A DNA stretch of 5,688 bases. Source: DASUME01 sp038257655. Its GTDB lineage: Bacteria > Myxococcota_A > Polyangia > Polyangiales > DASUME01. Positions 1 to 5,440 of the stretch are shown in pieces. The notes under the pieces were generated by a model, which did not search any database, was not told the DNA's origin, and saw nothing but the letters and a program-made list of their open reading frames with translations. How positions within the stretch are numbered: the stretch's first letter is position 1; each line of letters opens with the position of its first letter. The stretch spans positions 1-5,688 of the forward strand of contig JBBSJC010000529.1 of assembly GCA_038257655.1 (NCBI GenBank), written 5' to 3'. The translations under genes and the position numbers were made by a program.

Positions 1-258
1 ACACCCGATTTTTCAGTCCCAGGCATCAGGAATACGGGCAACAGCGGGTGTGATAGCCAGGCGCTTGGGTGGATGATCGCCGAAATGGACGAGACTTGCT
101 ACGACTCACGGTCAGGTTACGCGGGCGCGTGCGGAACCACACCATTCACAGTTCAAAGCGGCTTTATGGATACATTGGAAGTGGGGCCCTTACGATGCCT
201 CCGTGGTGGCGCTACGATTTGCGCTTCCGGCTACGGCGTCCCTATCGTTTGTCGCTGA
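1..258 (+). CDS. C-terminal part of an unrecognised Cys-rich protein (5' end outside window)
   Basis: The frame starting at base 1 stays open to a TGA at 256-258, giving at least 85 residues; the start lies upstream of the window. An internal ATG at 73 would give 61 residues but has no convincing ribosome binding site, so I read this as the tail of a longer gene. The tail has six cysteines, an even number that would suit an exported disulfide-bonded protein. Near its end is RCLRGG, which loosely resembles the closing motif of formylglycine-generating-enzyme-like or DUF1566/Lcl-type domains (RVLRGGSW, RCVRGG). That resemblance is from memory and is too short to assign a family. It converges on the lipoprotein gene, whose stop is at 318. 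It may not be a gene: codon bias is only moderate. Confidence 0.35.
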   Translation, partial: TPDFSVPGIRNTGNSGCDSQALGWMIAEMDETCYDSRSGYAGACGTTPFTVQSGFMDTLEVGPLRCLRGGATICASGYGVPIVCR

Positions 259-317
259 AGCGCAATCGCGTGTCCCTATACAGACAGCAGCAGGATTCAG
301 GTTGCGCGCCTGATAGC

Positions 318-1436
318 TCATTTCTTCTGTTTGAAGCCCGCGTTCGTCTTCACGTCGCTGGCCATGAGTCGAGCTCCGGCAACGCCCGGTCCCTTCACTT
401 CTACGCAGCTCACCTCGACCTTGGGAAAGTCGGTAAGACGGCGCTTGAGAGCCGGCAGGCTGCCTGCGACATAGCTGAACGGCAGATCGAACGCAGGTTG
501 TCCGTCCGGCGCGATCGCTGCGACGGCGCCGTCACCATGCAACGCGTAAAGGTACTTTCGACAGTCGTTAGAGACAGCCTGATCGTTCGTGCTTCCGCCT
601 GCAGCATTCATGTCGTGGTCTATCAGCGCGATCTTCGCGCAGCTCTCATTTCCATCCCACGTGAACGCGTACAGACGACGGTCCCAATTGTTTCCGAATA
701 CCCCGCCGGAACTTGGGCAAATGCAGCCATCGTACTCGGTGCAGTCCTGGGAGAACGTCTTCGGGCCGAACTTGAACCATTTGGCGTAGAACAAATCTTT
801 TGCGCCCTCGAAGAACACGACGCAGGCGCCGGGAGCGAGGTTAGCTCCCGCTACGGTCGTGCCGTCTGCAAACGTCGCGTACGCATAGACGTTGGCGGGG
901 GGCTCGCCTGTGCAATCCCAGGTGGGCTCGTCTATGCCGCTTGCTTGCGTGGTGGGGCAGGTGTCGGGCATGGCGTCGCAGGTGTCTTTGAAGTTGTCGT
1001 CGCAGATGCCTACGCCGTCGCATGACAGGGGCTCGTCGACTGCGGCATCTTCGCCTGCGCTGCTGCTGCCGGCGCCTCCAGTAGCTGCGCCACCGCTGCC
1101 GCCGTTGCCGCCGCCTGTGTTGCTGCTCGTGGAGCCGCCGGGCAGCGCTGCGTCGACCTTACCGTCGCCATCGGTGTCGACGCCGTCGACCTTACCATCG
1201 CCGTCTTCGTCGACTGCGACGCCGTCGTCTTTTTGGCCATCACCGTCGAGATCGACCGGGTCGCCATCTTGGAAGCCGGAATCTCCGCCGCCGTTGGCTG
1301 CGCCCCCGTTGTCGCCCGCGGTCTGGCCGGTCACGGGGCCGTTATCGTCGTCCGTCGCGTTCTTTGCGGCATCTCCACATGCGAACAGACCCAGACACGC
1401 TGCGATAAGCCAGCTCGTTTGCATACGCTTCATCAT
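318..1436 (-). CDS. Secreted Cys-rich lipoprotein with DxDGDG calcium-binding-type repeats
   Basis: A 372-residue predicted lipoprotein of unknown function. It starts with a short basic N-region, a hydrophobic stretch (residues 9-19) and a lipobox LFAC with the lipidated Cys at 20. Mature residue +2 is Gly, so there is no Asp inner-membrane retention signal and an outer-membrane or surface location is plausible. Residues 62-94 hold three DxDGDGxxDG units, the acidic loops typical of thrombospondin-type-3 or EF-hand-like calcium-binding repeats. Residues 99-130 are a flexible Gly/Ser/Ala linker. The remaining roughly 240 residues carry 12 cysteines and many aromatics, suggesting a compact disulfide-bonded outer domain that I do not recognise. 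Two ATGs are adjacent (1434-1436 and 1431-1433). A GGGGAG ribosome binding site (1445-1440) lies 3 and 6 nt upstream of them, so the second ATG is equally or more likely. The modular plan is common among myxobacterial surface lipoproteins (family knowledge). Confidence 0.85.
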   Translation of the reverse strand: MMKRMQTSWLIAACLGLFACGDAAKNATDDDNGPVTGQTAGDNGGAANGGGDSGFQDGDPVDLDGDGQKDDGVAVDEDGDGKVDGVDTDGDGKVDAALPGGSTSSNTGGGNGGSGGAATGGAGSSSAGEDAAVDEPLSCDGVGICDDNFKDTCDAMPDTCPTTQASGIDEPTWDCTGEPPANVYAYATFADGTTVAGANLAPGACVVFFEGAKDLFYAKWFKFGPKTFSQDCTEYDGCICPSSGGVFGNNWDRRLYAFTWDGNESCAKIALIDHDMNAAGGSTNDQAVSNDCRKYLYALHGDGAVAAIAPDGQPAFDLPFSYVAGSLPALKRRLTDFPKVEVSCVEVKGPGVAGARLMASDVKTNAGFKQKK

Positions 1437-1439
1437 CTA

Positions 1440-1445
1440 CTCCCC
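1440..1445 (-). promoter_or_regulatory. Ribosome binding site of the lipoprotein gene
   Basis: GGGGAG on the minus strand sits 3 nt before the first ATG and 6 nt before the second. The spacing favours the second ATG (1433) as the working start. The remaining upstream stretch up to about 1650 holds no gene and no promoter I can defend; it has a few near-repeats of GCGGAGC around 1604-1625. Confidence 0.6.
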
Positions 1446-1653
1446 AGGAAAGCCAAGCTCGTGCGGCACGGTTCAGGCGTGCGCTTGTGGACGCTTCCCT
1501 AATCCTTTGCGCACGTCAAGCGCTGACGACAAGACTGCCGGGCTAGGACTGGGGCGCGTTGCGGAAGAGTCACAAACAGAGGTGTAGAATTGCAGAACGC
1601 GGGCGGAGCGGAGCCAAAGCGGAGCCCAGACGAAAAAGGCGACGCCCCCGGCC

Positions 1654-1681
1654 TTGACACGCAGAGCCAATACGCTAATTT
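1654..1681 (+). promoter_or_regulatory. Sigma-70-type promoter of the tRNA-Asn gene
   Basis: A perfect -35 hexamer TTGACA (1654-1659) is separated by 16 nt from a -10-like TAATTT (1676-1681). Transcription would start near 1688, about 5 nt before the mature tRNA. The stretch between the -10 and the expected start (CGCGAGC) is GC-rich, as in stringently controlled stable-RNA promoters. That regulatory reading is an inference. Confidence 0.65.
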
Positions 1682-1692
1682 CGCGAGCCTTT

Positions 1693-1765
1693 TCCGGGAT
1701 AGCTCAGTTGGTAGAGCGTTCGGCTGTTAACCGAATGGTCGTAGGTTCGAGTCCTACTCCCGGAG
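1693..1765 (+). tRNA. tRNA-Asn (anticodon GTT)
   Basis: The full cloverleaf can be drawn by eye. The acceptor stem TCCGGGA (1693-1699) pairs perfectly with TCCCGGA (1758-1764). The D stem is GCTC/GAGC (1702-1705 with 1714-1717) around AGTTGGTA. The anticodon stem TTCGG/CCGAA (1719-1723 with 1731-1735) encloses the loop CTGTTAA with anticodon GTT at 1726-1728. The T arm GTAGG/CCTAC (1741-1745 with 1753-1757) holds the loop TTCGAGT. The discriminator base is G (1765), as is usual for bacterial tRNA-Asn. The genome does not encode CCA here (the next bases are CCC), so a nucleotidyltransferase must add it. The gene decodes AAC and AAU and forms a single-gene unit with its own promoter and terminator. 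Confidence 0.97.
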
Positions 1766-1801
1766 CCCGTCATACAACCCCGCGAACTCGCGGTTTACAG
1801 G

Positions 1802-1839
1802 ACCCGCTCTGCGATTGCAGGGGCGGGTTTTGTGCTTTT
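1802..1839 (+). terminator. Intrinsic terminator downstream of tRNA-Asn
   Basis: ACCCGC (1802-1807) pairs with GCGGGT (1823-1828) and the inner CTGC (1809-1812) with GCAG (1817-1820), closing a GATT loop with a small T/GG internal mismatch. The stem runs into TTTT, then TGTGCTTTT. On the opposite strand there is no U tract, so it would terminate only tRNA transcription, not the converging gene at 1960-3093. A smaller hairpin, CCGCG-AACT-CGCGG (1780-1793), lies between the tRNA and the terminator and could act in 3' processing. Confidence 0.75.
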
Positions 1840-1854
1840 GGGGCGGGATTTGTG
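1821..1854 (+). repeat. 14-bp imperfect direct repeat (GGGCGGGWTTTGTG)
   Basis: GGGCGGGTTTTGTG (1821-1834) recurs as GGGCGGGATTTGTG (1841-1854), 13 of 14 bases identical and offset by 20 bp. The first copy forms the 3' arm of the tRNA terminator, so the second looks like a partial duplication of it. The four G runs (GGGGCGGG twice) could also form a G-quadruplex. From 1855 to 1959 I see no gene or signal. Confidence 0.5.
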
Positions 1855-1959
1855 TGGTTCGGGCTCGCGGACAGCCGTTTGATTTCGAGTGCATTACCGG
1901 CAGGTAGAGAGCGGCGGAAGAGCGACGAAAGCCCCCCTCCGTGGCCAAGGCAGGTCGAG

Positions 1960-3093
1960 TCAGGGCTTCAGGCGGTATGCCCGCTCGATTACCGCGGCCA
2001 TGTCCGGCCCCTTCCAGTAGGGGGCGATCCATCGGAGCCGCTGGTCGTTCCAGCTCTTCGCCGCCTTGCGCCAGTGTCCGCGCACCATGCAGCGACGCAG
2101 CGCTTCTCGGCCCTCGCCAACGCGCGCCAGCTCCTCGAGCTCGCGCACTTGCCTGATATCGATCGCGCCGGGCAGGTAGAAGACATTCTCGGAGGTGAAC
2201 ACGCGGCTCCCCTTGGACCGCGCGGTCGCGGCGGGCCTCGGCGCCCCTGCACGAGCTTCGGGCTCCACTCCAGAGCTCGTGGCGTAGAGCATCGCGTTGA
2301 CGACAACTTGCAACAGACCGTGCAGCGGGCTTGTCGTCTTCATGGCCGGCTCCACGAGGAGCACTTGGTCGTCCTGTGGGAAAAGGCTCTGCACCTGTGT
2401 GTCATCGGCCAAGACGAGGGTGTGGTAGACGAGCTCGGGCAAGTCGTCGCCCAACGCGTCGAACGCGAAGCAGAGATCGAGCGTGCGCCCAGCCTCGCCA
2501 TGGCGCTCCGTGACGTAGACCGTCGTCACGCGAAGGATGAGGCCCGCGAGCGGTGAGCCCGTGCGCTTCGACAGCAGACGTTCGCCTAGCGAGAGCACGT
2601 GTCGGTCCGTGAAGACGAGCGCAAACGAAGCAAATGGTGCGCGCAGTAAGCTTCCGGGAATTTCGATGTCGGTCTGCGCCAGCATGTACGTCAATGCCTC
2701 GTCGACCCAGAACGCCTTGCGGCGATGCACTGCAAAATTGAGCGCGAGGTCCACGTACGGCATGAGCTCGCGGCGCTGCCAGGCTGGGCCCTGCGCAGCC
2801 TCGATCCTTGGCGCGTGCTCCTTCGCGAAGCGCTGGACGTCAAGGATGTCGCGGCCCCCGTCACGCGCGAGCACGGTCGAAGCGTCGTCGAAGCCCGGCC
2901 TCCTCCGCACAGTCTCCGCCACCTCGGCGATGAGCGCGCCAGCCCCTTCGATGAACTGCCCGAGCCGCTCGTGCGGAAGCGGGGGCGGGAGCTTCTCGGC
3001 GCCCTCTCGCAACCCAAGCTCGGCCCACATCCACACTTGCTGGGGAGCCGGGAGCGCGCAGACTTCAAGGCGTCCCGTCTCCACCCGTCTCAC
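1960..3093 (-). CDS. Conserved hypothetical protein with C-terminal GHWR...PYWKGPD motif
   Basis: A 377-residue soluble protein without signal peptide or membrane segment; I cannot assign a function. Residues 128-200 read like a compact mixed domain (WVDEALTYML, FASFALVFTDRHVLSLGERL, VTTVYVTERHGE) and 205-250 as a further beta-rich part. Residues 273-298 are a low-complexity Ala/Arg/Pro linker. The C-terminus has V-RGHWRK (337-342) and RWIAPYWKGPD (354-364). From memory, that C-terminal pattern recurs in uncharacterised proteins on plasmids, phages and chromosomes, including some labelled AcrVA2-like; the rest of this protein does not obviously match AcrVA2, so I do not use the name. The start is GTG: an in-frame TAG two codons upstream leaves GTG 3091-3093 or GTG 3082-3084 as the first options, neither with a clear ribosome binding site. 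It overlaps the metallophosphoesterase remnant by 29 nt in the same orientation, as in a translationally coupled operon. Confidence 0.75.
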   Translation of the reverse strand: MRRVETGRLEVCALPAPQQVWMWAELGLREGAEKLPPPLPHERLGQFIEGAGALIAEVAETVRRRPGFDDASTVLARDGGRDILDVQRFAKEHAPRIEAAQGPAWQRRELMPYVDLALNFAVHRRKAFWVDEALTYMLAQTDIEIPGSLLRAPFASFALVFTDRHVLSLGERLLSKRTGSPLAGLILRVTTVYVTERHGEAGRTLDLCFAFDALGDDLPELVYHTLVLADDTQVQSLFPQDDQVLLVEPAMKTTSPLHGLLQVVVNAMLYATSSGVEPEARAGAPRPAATARSKGSRVFTSENVFYLPGAIDIRQVRELEELARVGEGREALRRCMVRGHWRKAAKSWNDQRLRWIAPYWKGPDMAAVIERAYRLKP

Positions 3094-3335
3094 AGTCTAC
3101 GTGGCGCATCGAAAGCTTGCCGGCGGCGATCTCGAGCACGCCGAACAAGATGGGAAGCCGAAACCGTCTCGGTCCGATCGAGCCCGGATTGAAGACCGTC
3201 AGGCCGCGATCGTTGCCGATGAAAAGGAACGTGCGAGTGGCCGCAGAGAACGAGCCTTGCGCCATACGCTCGCGCGCGCCGTGCAGCGTCCGCACGCACC
3301 TTCGACCCGACAATACGATGAGCATCACCCCGCAT
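3065..3335 (-). pseudogene. Metallophosphoesterase (YfcE-like) C-terminal remnant, frameshifted
   Basis: Two overlapping minus-strand frames together give the C-terminal half of a calcineurin-like phosphoesterase of the YfcE/MJ0936 type. The upstream frame carries ARLVLCGHSHVPF, with the metal-binding GHSH motif. The downstream frame carries DRGLTVFNPGSIGPRRFRLP and the final strands, ending at TGA 3065-3067. The frames join cleanly if one T is restored to the TTTT run (plus-strand AAAA, 3222-3225), giving GHSHVPFFIGNDRGL. About 90 N-terminal residues, including the DxH and GNxD metal ligands expected of the family, are absent: the homology fades near 3320-3340, where the kinase fragment on the other strand begins. 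With both a 5' truncation and a frameshift it cannot make an active enzyme. The frameshift alone could be a sequencing error, the truncation could not. Confidence 0.75.
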
Positions 3336-3361
3336 CTTTCTGATCGTCCATCGGGCGTTGC

Positions 3362-3946
3362 TTGCAAAGATCTCGTCTCGAGCTTGCCGGGATCGGAAAG
3401 GGCACAGGTCTCGGCCTCTCCACGAGTCACACGATCATCAAGAGCCACGGCGGATTCATCCTCGCTTCGAGCGAGCTCGGTCAGGGCACGACGTTTCAGA
3501 TCTATCTACCCGCCTTGGAAGGAAACCAGGGTAGCCGCCGGGCATCCAGTGCGCAGCGGCCAGACCTTCCAATGGGCCAAGGCGAGCTCGTGCTGGTCGT
3601 CGACGACGAGGCGCCGATCCGCACCATGGTGCGGCGATGCCTCGAGCAGTTCGGCTATCGCGTCCTGACGGCGGGCAATGGAGCCGAGGCCATCGCACTC
3701 TACGTGCAGCACAGGCAGGAGGTCGCCGTCGTTCTCACCGACATGGCCATGCCCGTGATGGACGGGCCCGCCACCATTGTCGCGCTGCGCTGCCGCAATT
3801 CGGAAGTACGCACCATCAACTCGAGCGGCCTCGAAGCGGACGGTCGCCTCACGAGAGGCCACGGCGCGGAAGCGGCATACTTCGTGCGCAAACCGTACAC
3901 AGCCGAGCTCTTGCTCAGCACCATCAAGAGAGCCCTCGCAGAGTGA
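3362..3946 (+). CDS. Truncated hybrid histidine kinase: ATPase-domain end plus receiver domain
   Basis: An open frame of 194 codons, TTG to TGA. Residues 11-50 are the end of a HATPase_c domain: the G2 box GKGTGLGLST followed by SHGGFI and ELGQGTTFQIYLPA. After a linker, residues 75-192 form a complete receiver domain: acidic pair DD (81-82), phospho-acceptor Asp in LTDMAMPVMDG (127), switch Ser before Gly (155) and the conserved Lys in VRKPYTAE (177). Such receivers follow PAS-containing kinases with exactly this G2 and YLPA pattern. The dimerisation (H box), N box and G1 box are missing, and no ribosome binding site precedes the TTG; an in-frame TGA stands at 3341-3343. It is therefore a 5'-truncated gene. 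A receiver-only product could start at ATG 3571-3573. The receiver residues look functional, but phosphorylation in cis is impossible. Confidence 0.8.
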   Translation: MQRSRLELAGIGKGTGLGLSTSHTIIKSHGGFILASSELGQGTTFQIYLPALEGNQGSRRASSAQRPDLPMGQGELVLVVDDEAPIRTMVRRCLEQFGYRVLTAGNGAEAIALYVQHRQEVAVVLTDMAMPVMDGPATIVALRCRNSEVRTINSSGLEADGRLTRGHGAEAAYFVRKPYTAELLLSTIKRALAE

Positions 3947-4127
3947 TTGAGGAGCCATCGAAACCAGCCCCTCATGCGCGCGTTTACTAGCGGTGATGGA
4001 GGACGCCGACATGGGGGAGTGCGATCACCACCTACTGTTGGACGGTGTGACGCTCGGTTCGGGATCCGGCGCGTCTTTGTCGAGGGCCCCGCGCTAGAAG
4101 CAGCGTCCGACAGGGGGAGCCGACACA
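3947..4127 (+). other. Spacer with a short well-initiated ORF (4011-4097)
   Basis: No recognisable gene. One short frame stands out: ATG at 4011 with a GGAGG ribosome binding site (3998-4002, 8-nt spacing) encodes 28 residues (MGECDHHLLLDGVTLGSGSG and eight more) and stops at TAG 4095-4097. After this TAG the same frame stays open and runs into the heme-oxygenase-like sequence at 4128-4280, so the short ORF may be the original start of that gene, cut by a nonsense mutation. I do not recognise the 28 residues. Confidence 0.35.
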
Positions 4128-4280
4128 TTGGCCCTGGCCGTGGTAACGTCGCCGCCTGTCATGACCAGCATCATGCACCTGCTGCGGGACGAAACGCGTG
4201 CACAGCAAGAGGCCGTCGCGAACACTCCCTTCTTCAGTGCGCTTCTGGCTCCTAGAGGCGCTCGCGACCGCGGAGTATGA
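4128..4280 (+). pseudogene. N-terminal fragment of a heme-oxygenase-like protein
   Basis: This frame starts at TTG 4128 behind a strong AGGGGGAG ribosome binding site (4112-4119, 8-nt spacing), or at ATG 4161 or 4173 without one. It encodes MHLLRDETRAQQEAVANTPF then FSALLA. That fits the first helix of biliverdin-producing heme oxygenases (family pattern LR-x-x-TR-x-x-H-x-x-x-E-x-TPF-x-x-ALL). Homology ends near 4248 and the frame closes at TGA 4278-4280 inside the oppositely oriented B12 gene, so about 170 expected residues are missing. Where canonical heme oxygenases have the proximal heme-ligand His, this sequence has Gln, so the parent may have been a heme-oxygenase-fold protein rather than an active enzyme. 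The assignment rests on about 30 residues. Confidence 0.5.
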
Positions 4281-5019
4281 GCTCACGCGCGTCTTCGATC
4301 GTCAGACACACTTCTGCCCCGCGACCGACCCAAGCCGTGGGGTGCCGCCGCAGGGCCTGGCCTGAAAGGATTACGCCACCCTGGAACCCGGCGTGCGCCA
4401 ACTGCGACATGGCCTCGAGCGCTGACTCGACATGCTCAGGGAGAGCGCACGAGAAGCCGATCCAAGCGGGTTGCCGTTCGCGAGACAGGCGGAGCAGGTC
4501 GTGGACTGCACGCTCGGAGGCCACGTGCGCACTGATGCCATGGTCCGCCAGTGCCTGAGCCGCCATGCGCGGGCCCAGCTCGTGGCGGTTGCCCCGCGCT
4601 TGCACGATGAGCAAATCGAGCGCCCCGGGGATGGCGGCGGCGCTGTCCAGCATCGCTAGCATCCTTGCGCACCAGGCCGAGAACCGGTGCTCGTCCGCGA
4701 CGCTAACTTTTCCTGTTTCCCAGAGTTCCCCGATCTTACCGAGTGCAGGCTGCACGAGACCGACCAGAAGCTCAGCCCCGCTGAACCCAGCCGCATGGGC
4801 CTGCTGCACCATCACGGCACAGGTGTCCTGATCGCCCGCGCTCGCAGCATCAAAGAGCGCGCGGTAAAAATGGATCACGGATTGGTTTTGCTCGACCAGG
4901 GACTCACCGGCCTCCAGCCGAGCCGCGCAGCGGGCGCACATGCCGTGGCTGATGTCGAAGTTCGTAAGTGGCGGAACTTCGGCTAGGAGTCGTTGGCAAT
5001 AGGCGCACCAACGGATCAT
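4252..5019 (-). CDS. CarH-type B12-binding photosensory protein with N-terminal CxxC...CxxC zinc-knuckle module
   Basis: Intact, 255 residues. Residues 4-31 form a short module, WCAYC...DISHGMCARC, with Cys 5, 8, 28 and 31. It resembles the CxxC...SHGICPxC segment attached to some receiver and PAS proteins and probably binds zinc. Residues 45-125 are the helical B12 cap with LVQPALGKIGELW (W100) and ADEH (E110, H111): W-x9-EH is the signature around the adenosyl group in CarH photoreceptors (established for CarH). Residues 134-255 are the Rossmann-like cobalamin domain, with NRHELG (His146 as candidate lower ligand; the usual first acidic residue is Asn), GFSCAL (S190) and GG (214-215). There is no MerR-type DNA-binding domain, so it likely acts through a partner, as AerR-type antirepressors do (inference). 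I chose ATG 5017-5019 over the longer GTG frame at 5103 because GGAGG sits 5 nt upstream. No close terminator is visible. Confidence 0.85.
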   Translation of the reverse strand: MIRWCAYCQRLLAEVPPLTNFDISHGMCARCAARLEAGESLVEQNQSVIHFYRALFDAASAGDQDTCAVMVQQAHAAGFSGAELLVGLVQPALGKIGELWETGKVSVADEHRFSAWCARMLAMLDSAAAIPGALDLLIVQARGNRHELGPRMAAQALADHGISAHVASERAVHDLLRLSRERQPAWIGFSCALPEHVESALEAMSQLAHAGFQGGVILSGQALRRHPTAWVGRGAEVCLTIEDARELILRGRERL

Positions 5020-5024
5020 CCACG

Positions 5025-5029
5025 CCTCC
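5025..5029 (-). promoter_or_regulatory. Ribosome binding site fixing the start of the B12 gene
   Basis: GGAGG on the minus strand ends 5 nt before ATG 5019. It decides against the upstream GTG at 5103, whose extra 28 residues are Ala/Arg-rich and unlike a domain. Confidence 0.8.
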
Positions 5030-5144
5030 GCTTGTGGCCGTTCGCGTAGCGCTCGTTGACTTGGGCGACGGGCCCCGCGTGCGGCCTGCTCCGCGTGCGG
5101 CACGTCGGTACAAGTGGCCCGCGCGCGTCGGTCATAACCAGCTG

Positions 5145-5173
5145 ATCATGCCGAGCGAGGCTCAGATTGGCAA
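5145..5173 (-). promoter_or_regulatory. Candidate sigma-70-type promoter of the B12 gene
   Basis: On the minus strand TTGCCA (5173-5168) is followed after exactly 17 nt by CATGAT (5150-5145), matching 5 of 6 and 4 of 6 consensus bases. It would give a leader of about 115 nt. I see no CarH-like operator repeat overlapping it. The rest of 5030-5222 holds only a short hairpin, GTCAT-GGGCAG-ATGAC (5201-5216), just past the EAL stop, without a U tract. Confidence 0.35.
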
Positions 5174-5222
5174 TGTGCGCGTCACCGAAAGCCGCACACT
5201 GTCATGGGCAGATGACGCGTGC

Positions 5223-5440
5223 TTACCACGCTGTGAACGCGATGCCCGGTAAGCACTCGAAGCCAGGTTTCGCGAAAAGGTAACCTTGCAATAAGTGAAC
5301 ACCCGCGCGAGTCAGCCAGCGATACTCCTCCATCGTCTCAACGCCTTCGGCGACTACCTCGATGCCGAGGTCACCGCACACCTGAATGATGGCTCGTTGC
5401 GGACTACCTTGAGATCGATCTTGACGGTGTCTGGCTGACG
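5223..5440 (-). pseudogene. EAL-domain (c-di-GMP phosphodiesterase) C-terminal remnant with internal deletion
   Basis: Two minus-strand frames belong to one EAL domain. 5440-5396 encodes RQPDTVKIDLKVVRN, containing the KID motif whose Lys and Asp bind metal or catalytic water in active EAL enzymes. 5396-5223 encodes RAIIQVCGDLGIEVVAEGVE, then TMEEYRWLTRAGVHLLQGYL and FAKPGFECLP, ending at TAA 5223-5225; this includes the AEGVET motif and the QGY...AKP end of the domain. About ten residues normally found between KID-x-x-x-VR and RAII are missing and the frame shifts by one at the join, which implies a deletion of roughly 30 nt that is not a multiple of three. Upstream, homology stops at 5440, where the palindrome begins with an in-frame TAG. 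The EAL signature and the rest of the catalytic half are absent, so no active enzyme can result. Confidence 0.8.

Noticed and set aside
1..51. 7-bp inverted repeat ACACCCG/CGGGTGT
   Set aside because: Arms 37 nt apart inside an open frame with no extended pairing; likely chance.
260..307. GCGCAA/TTGCGC inverted repeat between the convergent first two genes
   Set aside because: Only 6 bp with a 36-nt loop and no U tract; not a convincing terminator.
69..1025. 318-codon plus-strand ORF opposite the lipoprotein gene
   Set aside because: Antisense shadow of a GC-rich gene: Arg/Val-rich, low-complexity translation without domain motifs, while the minus strand has a lipobox, ribosome binding site and repeats.
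892..1587. 231-codon plus-strand Pro/Ser-rich ORF
   Set aside because: The Pro runs are the complement of the Gly-rich linker and DG repeats of the lipoprotein.
1693..1765. tRNA-Asn as the attachment site of an integrated element
   Set aside because: No second copy of the tRNA 3' end and no integrase gene in the window.
1654..2556. 300-codon plus-strand ORF
   Set aside because: Runs through the tRNA gene and antisense to the 377-aa protein; no recognisable protein content.
3506..4012. 168-codon minus-strand ORF
   Set aside because: Antisense to the receiver domain, whose catalytic residues are clear on the plus strand.
5020..5103. Upstream GTG extension of the B12 gene (28 more residues)
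   Set aside because: Ala/Arg-rich sequence, no ribosome binding site at the GTG, and a GGAGG 5 nt before the internal ATG.
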